Shown: positions 40,372-48,688 of the stretch, piece by piece
How positions within the stretch are numbered: position 1 is the stretch's first letter
Layout: every line of letters begins with the position of its first letter
Assembly (NCBI RefSeq): GCF_000194155.1
Contig: NZ_GL877878.1
Location: 3,026,554-3,090,553, forward strand
Source of the DNA: Saccharopolyspora spinosa NRRL 18395
Lineage (GTDB): Bacteria > Actinomycetota > Actinomycetes > Mycobacteriales > Pseudonocardiaceae
DNA length: 64,000 bases
Direction: 5' to 3'
Translations under genes and position numbers: made by a program
Notes under the pieces: model-generated
What the model saw: the letters and a program-made list of their open reading frames with translations, nothing else
Databases searched by the model: none
Told to the model about the DNA's origin: nothing

Positions 40372-40821
40372 GTGGATCTGCTTGTGCTGATGTTCGTCAC
40401 CGGTTTCGCATTGGCCACGCTGGTCTTCTGGCCACTGCTAAACCGCGCGAACAGACGCCTCGCCGAGAGCGGCCTCGCCGAACCAGCGACCGCCCCGAAG
40501 GGCAGGCACGCGCTGCGCACCCCGGCCGCCCCGGTCAAGCCGGCGCCGCCGACGGTCATCCCCCGGCGGCCGAGCACCGACGACCAGCCACCGGCGACCG
40601 AACCCGAGGCCGAGACCGAAACCTGGTCCGACGCAGAAACCAGGTCCGAGGCCGAGCCGGAGGCACCCCGGTCGGCGCCGGTCGCACCGCAGCAGCGTTC
40701 GGCGGAGCCGGCGGAGATCCCGCAGCTGCCCACGGACCTGTTCGAGAAGCACTTCGAGGCCAAGTTCAACCGCTCTCGCCAGCGCCTGGCCCGCATCCGC
40801 GACGAGATCAGCAAGGAATAG
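40372..40821 (+). CDS. membrane-anchored Pro/Glu-rich protein
   Basis: 149 residues from GTG at 40372. One N-terminal TM helix (LLVLMFVTGFALATLVFWPLL), then a long Pro/Ala/Glu-rich disordered segment, ending in a helical positively charged patch (LFEKHFEAKFNRSRQRLARIRDEISKE). Adjacent to the DivIVA-like gene by 12 bp, so likely its partner. The family is not recognised. Confidence 0.7.
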   Translation: MDLLVLMFVTGFALATLVFWPLLNRANRRLAESGLAEPATAPKGRHALRTPAAPVKPAPPTVIPRRPSTDDQPPATEPEAETETWSDAETRSEAEPEAPRSAPVAPQQRSAEPAEIPQLPTDLFEKHFEAKFNRSRQRLARIRDEISKE

Positions 40822-40875
40822 AGAACTCCGGGTCGACGCAGGAGAACCTGCGGCGGCGGGAGCTGCCCAGGTGCC
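40821..40875 (-). repeat. possible short-form dispersed repeat, copy F
   Basis: On the minus strand, CAGCTCCCGCCGCCGCAGGTTCTCC resembles the short copy at 21153 (CAGCTTGCGCCGCGGGTTCTC), followed by a CGTCGACCCGGAGTTCTC match to its CGTCGTCCCGGGTTCTGC. Located directly after the stop at 40821. Confidence 0.4.
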
Positions 40876-40932
40876 AGGAAGCGGCTGCCGCCGCTCGCCC
40901 GACCTCTGCATGATCCTCGCGACTGTTAATAC

Positions 40933-41235
40933 TCAGTCGTTCGTCCAGTTGACCTTGAGCTCGTCGCGCTGACCAAAACGCTCGAGGTGGCGGCCGACCA
41001 CGTCCTGCACGCGGTCGAGCACCTCGGCGTTCTCCGCCTCGGCATGCAAGGCGAGCACATCCGATTCGTTGACCAGCAGGCAACTGCCCACGCCGCTGTC
41101 GGCGGGCAGGGTGATCCGGATGCCACCGGGTTCTTCAGACACTGCGCACCGGTGCCCCAGGTGCGAGGACAGCTGCTTGGCGTAGCGGGCCGGCTTGTCG
41201 GTGCCCACCTTCGCCTGGGATCGGATCGTCAACAC
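40933..41235 (-). CDS. DUF2218 protein
   Basis: 100 residues: SRYAKQLSSHLGHRC-like start (PARYAKQLSSHLGHRC) and GGIRITLPADSG match DUF2218, small proteins often near iron or siderophore genes in actinobacteria. The GTG at 41235 is only one base past GGAGG; TTG at 41232 fits spacing better, so the start is uncertain by one codon. Function unknown. Confidence 0.75.
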   Translation of the reverse strand: MLTIRSQAKVGTDKPARYAKQLSSHLGHRCAVSEEPGGIRITLPADSGVGSCLLVNESDVLALHAEAENAEVLDRVQDVVGRHLERFGQRDELKVNWTND

Positions 41236-41374
41236 GCCTCCAATGGAAGTTAGCTCACCCTAATTGGTACCAGCGGTGGCGGTGGGGTGCGAGACATCAC
41301 CAAGCACGGCGGTCGGGGCTTCGTCGTTGCTACGTTCGAAAGGGACTCGGCACCCGAAGGCTGGAGCCCCACCG

Positions 41375-42490
41375 TTGACGAAGCCCCCCACCATCTACCT
41401 CGTCGCCACCACCGGCCACCCGAACTACGGGGACGAACTGATCGCCGCCGCCTGGTTGAAGCACCTGGCACGCGTCGCGCCGGACAGCGAGATCTGGGTG
41501 GACTGCCCCAACCCGGGACCGAGCGACGTCCTGCTCGGCCACCTGCATCCGCGGGTCCGGTTCACCGACACCTTCTGGCGGCTGTGCTGGGAGGCCCCGT
41601 CGGACGGGCCGTGGGAGGTCGCGTCGTTCGTGCAGCACGCGTTCAACAACCCGGGGCTGGCGCCGCGATGGGTCGCCGGCATCGAGCTGGCGGCCCGTGC
41701 CGACCTGGTGCACATCGTCGGCGGCGGATTCGTCAACGGCATCTGGCCGCGGCACATCGGCCTGCTCGCGGCCGCGGTGGCGGCGACGCGCCGTTCCGGC
41801 GGCCGGGCGGTGATGACCGGCCAAGGGTTGTCGCCGGTCGCTGACGAAGCGGAACCGCTGCTGCGCAACCTCGCCGCGCAGTTCGAGGTCGTCGACGTGC
41901 GCGACGAGCCGTCGGCGGCGCTATCCAGCGCCACCTCGCACACCGGCGACGACATGTTCTTCGGGGTCGAACCCGGGCTGTACCGGGACGACGACCTGCG
42001 CGAGGTCATGGTGTGCCTGCAGTCGGACCTGCTCGACGATTCGGTGCCCGCGCTGGCCGGATTCCTGTTGGACACCTTGGGCGAATGGGGCGTGCGCCCC
42101 AAGCAGGTCGGCATCGTCGAAGGCATCCCGCGCGTGGACCGCGAGGTCTTCGCGCTGGTGGAACACGACCTGCCGGGCACCCGCTTCTACCCGTTCTCCG
42201 AGATCATGGCCGACGGGCTGCCCGCGGCGGCCGGGCAGCACTGGCTGTCCAGCCGATTCCACCTGCACCTGATGGCGGCCGCGGCCGGAGCACACGGGGT
42301 CGCGGTGTCGATCAACTCCGGCTACTACACCAACAAGCACCGGTCGCTGATCGACTGCGGCTCCGGCTGGACGCTCAGCGAAGGCCTGCGGATCCCGGCC
42401 ATGCCCGCCAGCGGTGGATTCGCCGCCAATGCGTTGCAAGAACTCAAGCGGGGCAAGGAAGAACTCGCGAAGAAGATCTACGGAAGCTGA
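41375..42490 (+). CDS. polysaccharide pyruvyltransferase-family protein
   Basis: TTG at 41375, behind CTGGAG, gives LTKPPTIYLVATTGHPNYGDE, the usual start of this family with the GNxGDE glycine motif; an ATG at 41264 would add 37 atypical residues. 371 residues: VDLVHIVGGGFVNGIWP carries the GGG loop, AVMTGQGLSP and VVDVRDEPSA the domain switch, and FYPFSEIMAD plus SRFHLHLMAAAAGAHGVAVS the C-terminal site. Pyruvyltransferases modify cell wall sugars; relatives in actinobacteria often lack known substrates. It stands alone. Confidence 0.8.
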   Translation: MTKPPTIYLVATTGHPNYGDELIAAAWLKHLARVAPDSEIWVDCPNPGPSDVLLGHLHPRVRFTDTFWRLCWEAPSDGPWEVASFVQHAFNNPGLAPRWVAGIELAARADLVHIVGGGFVNGIWPRHIGLLAAAVAATRRSGGRAVMTGQGLSPVADEAEPLLRNLAAQFEVVDVRDEPSAALSSATSHTGDDMFFGVEPGLYRDDDLREVMVCLQSDLLDDSVPALAGFLLDTLGEWGVRPKQVGIVEGIPRVDREVFALVEHDLPGTRFYPFSEIMADGLPAAAGQHWLSSRFHLHLMAAAAGAHGVAVSINSGYYTNKHRSLIDCGSGWTLSEGLRIPAMPASGGFAANALQELKRGKEELAKKIYGS

Positions 42491-42491
42491 C

Positions 42492-42617
42492 CTATTCGTC
42501 ACCCTCGGCGGCATCCTGCTGCTCCCGACGGCGGTCGGCGAGGTAGAACGGCGCAGCCGCTAACACCGGCACCAGCATGCCCATCAGAACGATCAGAAGA
42601 GAATTGCCCACGGCCAT
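42492..42617 (-). CDS. 41-residue membrane peptide
   Basis: From ATG at 42617 (GGAG at 6 bases) it encodes MAVGNSLLIVLMGMLVPVLAA, then APFYLADRRREQQDAAEGDE: one TM helix and a charged tail. It ends at 42492, tail to tail with the pyruvyltransferase gene (stop 42490). A clear ribosome site and clean topology support it. No family recognised. Confidence 0.55.
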   Translation of the reverse strand: MAVGNSLLIVLMGMLVPVLAAAPFYLADRRREQQDAAEGDE

Positions 42618-42778
42618 CGAAACTCCGTCTACGGTGGGAAGAACCCACACCCAAGTCCGCCCGGACGGGTGCCTCGCTGGGAGCATCGCTTCGGCCCGCG
42701 ATTCGTTACGGCCCCGTTCGTGCAGCGGATCACACCGGGTCGAGGCGCGTTCTTCCTATCCTGCAACGGGTTTCGCGA

Positions 42779-43489
42779 TTACTTCAGGAATCGCGAAGTC
42801 TGCCACTCCTCCTTGATCCAAGCGCTGTTCCAGAACAACCACTCGTACTCAGTCGCTCGGGTGAACGCGTCGAGCATCCGCTGCCGGGTCTCGGCGTCGA
42901 CTCCCTTGGCGACCCGGTCAGTGAGGTCGCGCGCGGTCAGCACCGCCTCGGCGAACTCGTCGTCGGCGTAGGTCTGGATCCACGCCCGGTACGGGTGACC
43001 TTCGGCACCACCGGTGGCTTCCAAGATCGTGGTGCCCACATGCTGGTACACCCAGAAGCACGGCAGGATCGCCGCCAGCAGCACCGGATACGGCTCGGTC
43101 AGCGCGGTCGCCCGCAGGTACGAGGTGTAGGCCAGGCAGGACGGGGACGTGTCGATCCCGGCGATCTCGGCGTCGGTGAGGCCGAACTCCGCGACGTAAC
43201 CGGCGTGCAGCCGGCGCTCCTCAACCAGTGCACCCTGGGACGCACCGGCCAGGAACGCCGCGTCCTCGGCGTTGTCGGCCCGCGTCGCGGAGGCCGCCAG
43301 CGCCTGCGCGAAACCGACCAGGTAGCGCGCGTCCTGCACGATGTAGAACGCGAACCGGTCGCGGTCCAGGGTGCCGTCGGTGAGTGCGGCGTTGAACGGG
43401 TGCTCGACGATCGCCTGCTGCAGATCGGCGGTGTGCGCCCATGCCTCGGCGCAGAAACCGTCGGCGGGCGGAGCGGGCAGCTTGCTCAT
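42779..43489 (-). CDS. tenA: TenA/thiaminase II family protein
   Basis: 236 residues from ATG at 43489. TenA helical fold with FYIVQDARYLVGFAQALA, the Cys motif SPSCLAYTSYL, AILPCFWVYQHVG and C-terminal EYEWLFWNSAWI with the catalytic Glu. TenA hydrolyses aminopyrimidine in thiamin salvage. It lies on the minus strand 256 bp from thiD, with a dispersed repeat in between, so whether the TPP riboswitch of thiD controls both is unclear. Confidence 0.9.
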   Translation of the reverse strand: MSKLPAPPADGFCAEAWAHTADLQQAIVEHPFNAALTDGTLDRDRFAFYIVQDARYLVGFAQALAASATRADNAEDAAFLAGASQGALVEERRLHAGYVAEFGLTDAEIAGIDTSPSCLAYTSYLRATALTEPYPVLLAAILPCFWVYQHVGTTILEATGGAEGHPYRAWIQTYADDEFAEAVLTARDLTDRVAKGVDAETRQRMLDAFTRATEYEWLFWNSAWIKEEWQTSRFLK

Positions 43490-43605
43490 CAGAACCTCTC
43501 GTCGTGTGTGGAGCCCTGCGTGCTTCTGGATGCTGGGCCGCTTTAGTACCTGTTTTTCTTTGTCCTCGAAGCGCCGGAGGCGCTTAGCCCACCCTGTTGC
43601 AACTT

Positions 43606-43722
43606 GCACCGCCGCGGGTTCTCAGACGTCACCTGGCGAGGACGGCCCCGAAGCCATGCGCAAATCGGGGATCCCGGAGTCCAGGCGACGCCTGAGGTTC
43701 CGCCACCCGCACCGCCGCGCGA
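43606..43722 (+). repeat. dispersed intergenic repeat, copy A (longest)
   Basis: Begins GCCGCGGGTTCTCAGACGTC and ends GAGGTTCCGCCACCCGCACC with AATCGGGGATCCCGGAGTCC between. Complete reference copy; related sequences at 5953, 25092, 30443, 21153 and 40821. It separates tenA from thiD. Confidence 0.75.
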
Positions 43723-43745
43723 GGTGAGCCCGAACCGGAAAACTG

Positions 43746-44543
43746 TCACCACCAGTGGTGGAAGTGGTGCACCGGGCCGTGGCCGTGGCCCACGTCGAGC
43801 CGGTCGGAAGCACGCAGAGCCGCCGTCAGGTACTCCTTGGCCTCGCGCACCGCTTCGAGCCAGTCCCCGCGCTGCGGGCGCAGCGCCGCGATCGCGGCCG
43901 ACAGGGTGCAGCCGGTGCCGTGGTCGTTGGTGGTCACGACCCGCTCGCTGGACAGGAACTCGGCGATCCCGTCGCCGTAGAGCAGGTCCACGCTGGACCG
44001 GCCGTCGAGGTGACCGCCCTTGAGCAGCACCTGCTTCGCGCCCAACCCGGCCAGCCGCTCGGCCTGCGCGGGCATCTCGTCGGGGTCGGTGATCTCCGGC
44101 TCGCCCAGCAGATCGGCGGCCTCGGGCAGGTTCGGGGTGATCAGGTCCACGCGCGGCAGCAGCTCGTCACGCAGCACGCTGACCGCCTCCGGCGCGAGCA
44201 GCCGGTCACCGCTCTTGGCGACCATCACCGGGTCCAGCACGACGTGCGGCGGCGCGTAGCGGTCGAGGACCCCGATCACCGCGCGGATCACCTCGGCGTT
44301 GGCCAGCATGCCGATCTTGACCGCGTCCACCCGCACGTCGTCGAGCAGCGTGACCAGCTGCGCGGTGATGAACTCCGGCGGCACCTCGTGGACCTCGGAA
44401 ACACCGGTGGTGGTCTGCGCGACCAGCGCGGTGATCACGGACATGCCGTAGGCGCCGTGCGCGGAGAAGGTCTTCAGATCGGCTTGCACACCGGCGCCGC
44501 CGCTGGGGTCGGTGCCTGCGATGGTCAGCACATTGGGAACCAT
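43746..44543 (-). CDS. thiD: hydroxymethylpyrimidine (phosphomethylpyrimidine) kinase
   Basis: 265 residues: TIAGTDPSGGAGVQADLK at 7-24 (substrate site), DPVMVAKSGDRLL near 104 and the C-terminal NDHGTGCTLSAAIAA with the anion hole and catalytic Asp/Cys. ThiD phosphorylates HMP and HMP-P in thiamin synthesis. Preceded by a TPP riboswitch at 44547-44622. A His-rich tail (GHGHGPVHHFHHWW) is unusual for ThiD and may bind metal. Confidence 0.93.
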   Translation of the reverse strand: MVPNVLTIAGTDPSGGAGVQADLKTFSAHGAYGMSVITALVAQTTTGVSEVHEVPPEFITAQLVTLLDDVRVDAVKIGMLANAEVIRAVIGVLDRYAPPHVVLDPVMVAKSGDRLLAPEAVSVLRDELLPRVDLITPNLPEAADLLGEPEITDPDEMPAQAERLAGLGAKQVLLKGGHLDGRSSVDLLYGDGIAEFLSSERVVTTNDHGTGCTLSAAIAALRPQRGDWLEAVREAKEYLTAALRASDRLDVGHGHGPVHHFHHWW

Positions 44544-44546
44544 GAC

Positions 44547-44622
44547 GTCCCTCCGCTAGTACGAGCTAGGTCAGGTTCAACGGGTTTGTTCTCAGCCCGG
44601 CAGCCCGGGCACCCCGCGTCAG
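44547..44622 (-). promoter_or_regulatory. TPP riboswitch (THI element)
   Basis: On the minus strand: CGCGGGGTGCCC, CTGCCGGGCTGAGA, CCCGTTGAACCTGACC and a final TAGCGGAGGGA, the conserved elements of the TPP aptamer in order. It ends 4 bases before the thiD start and includes its ribosome site (GGAGGG), so TPP binding likely blocks translation. Confidence 0.92.
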
Positions 44623-44811
44623 TCCCACCAACCTAACAACCGGGACCGCCGCGCGACCACGCCCTCGCCCGCTTGGCCGCCAAGCGGGCGGACCGGCTGC
44701 TCCGATCGGCGCACAGCCGCTCGCCCGGCGCCCGGCACAGCGATCGAATTCACACCTTGAAGGTCCCCACCGGCAGGCCAGGCAACCCTTCGTCGCGGAC
44801 TAAAGTGGTTG

Positions 44812-45555
44812 ATGATGGAAACCACGACCGATGCCCCGAGCTTCGCCCGTTCCCGCCGGCAGCCCCGGCCGGAGGATCCCGCCCGGATCTGGGCCCCGCT
44901 GGCGGACCTGACCGAAGCCGCCGTGGCGGCCGCCGGTTCGGGGACGGTGGCGATCACCCGCGGATTCGACCGCAACAGCAGGCAGCGCGCGAAGGCGCTG
45001 CGCGAGTTGCTGAACCGGCGCGACGTCGCCGCGGTCGAAGTGACTCCGGCTCCCGGCAGCGACCGGCTGCTGGCCGACGTCGAGATCACCGCGGTGGTCA
45101 ACCTGATCGGTGCCGGATCGTGGCAGCCCTACCGAGTGGCCGCCGAGCTGCGCGCCCCGGTGCTCGCGCCGAAGCCCGGCGACGGCCCCGCCGAGGAGGT
45201 CAAGCGGGACGTGATCGCCCTGGCCGGCGACTCCGGCCAGCGCGATGTCGCGATCTCGCACGTCGCCGTGCGCGCCGAGGACCCCGGTGTCAGCCGGCTG
45301 GTCCTGACCTTTGACGGTGCGCAGCTGACGGTGCCCGGCGGCTGGCTGACCATGACGGTGCAGGGCGGCGAGCTGCAGGTCCAGGTCGGCGGCGCGGACA
45401 CCCCGGAGCGGACGCTGACCACCCGCGAGATCCGGGTCGAGGCCTTCGACGCGCCGCACCGGCTGGTGCGCGACGAGCTGCCGATTGCCGACTTCGAGGA
45501 AGCCGCGGTCACCTTCACCGCCGAACCGAACGGCCTGGTGGTCCGCCCGGTCTGA
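44812..45555 (+). CDS. conserved actinobacterial protein of unknown function
   Basis: 247 residues. RARIW-like APLADLTEAAVAAAGSGTVAITRGFDRNSRQ at the start, then RDVAAVEVTPAPGSDRLL and a beta-rich C-terminal half. No signal, TM or known catalytic motif. ATG at 44812 (or 44815) lies 5 bases after TAAAGT, a good actinobacterial -10 box, with no ribosome site: a probable leaderless transcript. A 32-bp palindrome lies 20 bp after the stop. Confidence 0.7.
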   Translation: MMETTTDAPSFARSRRQPRPEDPARIWAPLADLTEAAVAAAGSGTVAITRGFDRNSRQRAKALRELLNRRDVAAVEVTPAPGSDRLLADVEITAVVNLIGAGSWQPYRVAAELRAPVLAPKPGDGPAEEVKRDVIALAGDSGQRDVAISHVAVRAEDPGVSRLVLTFDGAQLTVPGGWLTMTVQGGELQVQVGGADTPERTLTTREIRVEAFDAPHRLVRDELPIADFEEAAVTFTAEPNGLVVRPV

Positions 45556-45575
45556 AGGCCGGCCGACCCCGCCCC

Positions 45576-45607
45576 GTGTCCGCAGTTTCAATTGAAACTG
45601 CGGACAC
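45576..45607. repeat. perfect 32-bp palindrome
   Basis: GTGTCCGCAGTTTCAA followed by its exact reverse complement. Member of the TTTCA-TTGAAA family seen at 15263, 26391 and 34159. Located in the gap after the gene ending at 45555; could act as terminator. Confidence 0.9.
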
Positions 45608-45763
45608 TCTGCGTATCGGTGCCCCTTACCGGGAGTGCCCCGGAAGTTTGCCGGGTGACTAATGCGCAGAACCGCCGTCACGGTGCGCGTCCAGCTGCGT
45701 CCCTCGATCAACAACCGCGCGCTGGAGGCAGAGCGCGCGGACTTCAATGGGGAGGCTGGGATC

Positions 45764-45961
45764 GTGGAGCCCGCCAGGCAATGGCACGTGAGCTGCCGCG
45801 ATGTCGCCGGCAGACGCCGGGACATATCGGTGTTGTTCAACCAGGGGAACGTGGTGGTGGTCGCTCCACCGGGCGAGACCGCGGTGCTTTCCCCGCTCGA
45901 GGTCGGCAGACTACGCGCGGCCCTGCGCGACGCGATCGTGGAGGCCGCCGCAATGGAGTGA
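45764..45961 (+). CDS. small 65-residue conserved protein
   Basis: GTG at 45764 follows GGGGAGG by eight bases; longer upstream starts lack a site. 65 residues with VEPARQWHVSCRDVAGRRR and NVVVVAPPGETAVL, a compact alpha/beta protein of unknown role. Low similarity to any family that I can name. Confidence 0.6.
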   Translation: MEPARQWHVSCRDVAGRRRDISVLFNQGNVVVVAPPGETAVLSPLEVGRLRAALRDAIVEAAAME

Positions 45962-46085
45962 TCCCCTCGTGAGCGCGGTGGCCGGCGGTCCGCCGGCCGC
46001 CGCGCTCACGAGCGCAGTCTTCCCCCCGCAAGTCCGCTCGCGGCATTATCTACTCCCGGTAGCCTGGCAACCGAGAGGTGACTGC

Positions 46086-47723
46086 GTGAGCACGTTCTGG
46101 CAACGATCAGCCGCGCTGCTCCGGCGCGGGGCGTCCGGCCTGCGCACGGTGTCCGTCCTGACCAAGCAGGGCGTGATCAGCCCGCTTCGGCCGGACAAGC
46201 TGCTGCGCATCGTCCTCGCCTGGCGCCGCTGGGGCATCACCCCGCCGCTGGGCTTCGCCGTCGGCGCGGTGCGTCACGCCGACCGCCCGGCCGTGATCGA
46301 CGAGCGCGGCGCACTCAGCTATGCCGAGCTCTCGCAGCGCACCACCCGGCTTGCCAACGGCCTGCGCAACCGGGTTCCCCGAGGCACCCGGATCGGCGTG
46401 CTGTGCCGCAACCACCACGGGCCGATCGAGACGATCGTCGCCGCCGCCAAGCTCGGCATAGACGTGGTTCTGCTCAACACGGGCCTGAGCACCCCGCTGC
46501 TCGCCGACGTGATCGCCGAGCAGCGGGTCGGCCTGCTGGTCCTGGACGCCGAATACCGCACCCACCTGCCGGACCTACCCGACGACCTCAAGGCCGTGCT
46601 GGCGTGGACCGAAGGCACCACCCGGCACGACACGCTGGAGCACCTGATCGCCACGTCCTCGGCCAAGCACCTGCCCCGGCCGAAGCGGCACTCCCGGATG
46701 ATCGTGCTCACCTCCGGCACCACCGGAACCCCGAAGGGCGCCCGCCGCCCCGATCCGCCGGGGCTCGCGCCTGCAGCGGCGATCCTGTCCCGCGTGCCGC
46801 TGCGAAACGGGGACCGGATCTTGGTCAACGCACCGCTGTTCCACACCTGGGGCCTCGCCGCGTTCCAGCTCGGCTCCGTGCTCGGCGCGACGCTGGTGCT
46901 GCGCCGCCGGTTCGACCCCGAGCAGTCGCTCGGCGCGGTGCAGCGCAACCAGTGCACATCGATGTTCGCGGTGCCGGTGATGCTCCAGCGCATCCTCGAG
47001 CTTCCCGAACGGGTCCGCGACGAGTACGACCACAGCACGTTGCGCGTAGTGGCGAGCAGCGGTTCTGCGCTGCCCGCCGACCTGGCCACCAGGTTCCAGC
47101 GCGCCTTCGGGCCGGTGCTCTACAACCTCTACGGCTCCACCGAGGTGTCCTGGGTCAGCATCGCGACACCGCACGACCTGCGCGCCGCCCCGGGCACGGC
47201 TGGCCGACCACCGCACGGGACGAGGGTGCGCATCCTCGGCGACGACGGAATCCCGGTGCGTCGCGGTGCGACCGGGCGGATCTTCGTCGGCAACGACCTG
47301 CTCTTCGAGGGCTACACCAACGGCAGCAGCCGGGAGACCCGCGACGGCCTGATGTCGACCGGAGACCTCGGGCGCTTCGACGCCGCCGCGCGGTTGTTCG
47401 TCGTCGGCCGCGAAGACGACATGATCACCTCCGGCGGCGAGAACGTCTACCCCAAGGAGACCGAGGACGTCATAGCCGGCCAGCCGGAGGTGTCCGAGGC
47501 CGCCGTCATCGGAGTCGACGACGCCGAGTTCGGGCAGCGGCTAGCGGCGTTCGTGGTGCTCCGAGCCGACGGCTGGCTGGACGCCGAGCAGCTGCGCGAG
47601 CGGGTCCGCGGCCGGTTGTCGAAATTCGCCACGCCCCGCGATGTGGTGTTCCTCGACGACCTGCCGCGCAACGCCACCGGCAAGGTCGTGCCTCGCGAAC
47701 TGCTCGCCCGCTTGGACACCTGA
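46086..47723 (+). CDS. acyl-CoA synthetase / long-chain fatty acid ligase (FadD-like)
   Basis: 545 residues from GTG at 46086. AMP-binding signature TSGTTGTPKGARRP (near 208), NLYGSTEVSWVSIA (near 350), STGDLGRFDAAARLF (near 420) and catalytic Lys in NATGKVVPREL near the C-terminus. It activates an acid as acyl-adenylate and acyl-CoA. A basic N-terminal stretch (LLRRGASGLRTVSVLTKQG) is common in mycobacterial FadD2-like enzymes. Substrate unknown. Confidence 0.9.
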   Translation: MSTFWQRSAALLRRGASGLRTVSVLTKQGVISPLRPDKLLRIVLAWRRWGITPPLGFAVGAVRHADRPAVIDERGALSYAELSQRTTRLANGLRNRVPRGTRIGVLCRNHHGPIETIVAAAKLGIDVVLLNTGLSTPLLADVIAEQRVGLLVLDAEYRTHLPDLPDDLKAVLAWTEGTTRHDTLEHLIATSSAKHLPRPKRHSRMIVLTSGTTGTPKGARRPDPPGLAPAAAILSRVPLRNGDRILVNAPLFHTWGLAAFQLGSVLGATLVLRRRFDPEQSLGAVQRNQCTSMFAVPVMLQRILELPERVRDEYDHSTLRVVASSGSALPADLATRFQRAFGPVLYNLYGSTEVSWVSIATPHDLRAAPGTAGRPPHGTRVRILGDDGIPVRRGATGRIFVGNDLLFEGYTNGSSRETRDGLMSTGDLGRFDAAARLFVVGREDDMITSGGENVYPKETEDVIAGQPEVSEAAVIGVDDAEFGQRLAAFVVLRADGWLDAEQLRERVRGRLSKFATPRDVVFLDDLPRNATGKVVPRELLARLDT

Positions 47724-47771
47724 CCGGCAGGGCTGCACGATCACCCCTCGTGTCGAGTTAGGCTGCCTCGG

Positions 47772-48401
47772 GTGAACGACCGTCTAGTGTGGATCGACTG
47801 CGAAATGACCGGTCTCGATCTCGGCAAGGACGCGCTGATCGAGATCGCCGCCCTGGTCACCGATGCCGACCTCAACATCCTCGGCGAAGGCGTGGACATC
47901 GTCATCCACGCCGACGAGGAGAAGCTCGCCGGAATGCCCGACGTGGTCCGCGAGATGCACGACCGCTCCGGCCTCACCGAAGAGGTGCGCCGCTCCACGG
48001 TGACGCTCGAAGAGGCCGAACAGCGCGTGCTGGACTACATCCGCCAATACGTGCCGGACGGCCGGTCCGCGCCGCTGGCCGGCAACTCGATCGCCACCGA
48101 CCGCGGCTTCATCTCCCGCGACATGCCTCGGCTGGACACCCACCTGCATTACCGGATGGTCGACGTGTCGTCCATCAAGGAGCTGTGCCGCCGCTGGTAC
48201 CCGCGGATCTACTACGCGCAGCCGGAGAAGGGCCTCGCCCACCGCGCGCTCGCCGACATCCGGGAGTCCATCCGCGAGCTCGCCTACTACCGGCGGACCG
48301 CGTTCGTCCCGCAGCCGGGGCCGACCAGCGAGCAGGCCCAGGCGGTGGCGGCCGAACTGCTCGACGGCGATGGCGTCGGCGGCACCGAGAAGGCCCGCTA
48401 G
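47772..48401 (+). CDS. orn: oligoribonuclease
   Basis: 209 residues from GTG at 47772. DEDDh exonuclease: [15 protein letters not shown] (metal Asp/Glu, near 6), [13 protein letters not shown] (near 112) and [14 protein letters not shown] (near 157, His plus Asp). Orn degrades 2-5 nt RNAs, including pGpG, and is often essential. The C-terminal ~20 residues are an extra disordered tail. tRNA-His lies 140 bp downstream. Confidence 0.95.
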   Translation: MNDRLVWIDCEMTGLDLGKDALIEIAALVTDADLNILGEGVDIVIHADEEKLAGMPDVVREMHDRSGLTEEVRRSTVTLEEAEQRVLDYIRQYVPDGRSAPLAGNSIATDRGFISRDMPRLDTHLHYRMVDVSSIKELCRRWYPRIYYAQPEKGLAHRALADIRESIRELAYYRRTAFVPQPGPTSEQAQAVAAELLDGDGVGGTEKAR

Positions 48402-48544
48402 GAGTCCGGCCAGAACCCGGAATCCGGCCGCTGACCAGCGCGCACCGGATAAACCGGAGGCGGTGGAAAACCGGATGGCGGCGCGCGCTACGATATGAGC
48501 GTTGCTCCGGAAGGGTGCTCGAGAGGGCTAGTCCGAGCGGCCAC

Positions 48545-48618
48545 GGTGGGTGTAGCTCAGTCGGTAGAGCACTGGGTTGTGGTCCCAGGTGTCGCGGGTT
48601 CGATTCCCGTCACTCACC
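48545..48618 (+). tRNA. tRNA-His (anticodon GTG)
   Basis: Acceptor arms GTGGGTG and CACTCAC pair; the extra G at 48545 faces C48618, the His identity pair. Anticodon stem CTGGG/CCCAG, loop TTGTGGT with anticodon at 48579-48581. D and T arms fit (GGGTTCGATTCCC). 3' CCA is not encoded. Terminator at 48626-48658 follows. Confidence 0.95.
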
Positions 48619-48625
48619 CAATGAA

Positions 48626-48658
48626 GAAAGGCCCCGTTCCAGTTGGAACGGGGCCTTT
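48626..48658 (+). terminator. rho-independent terminator after tRNA-His
   Basis: AAAGGCCCCGTTCC / GGAACGGGGCCTTT stem with AGTT loop and a run of T after it. Confidence 0.85.
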
Positions 48659-48688
48659 CTTTGTTGTCCTGGCAACTGCGGTTTCAAC

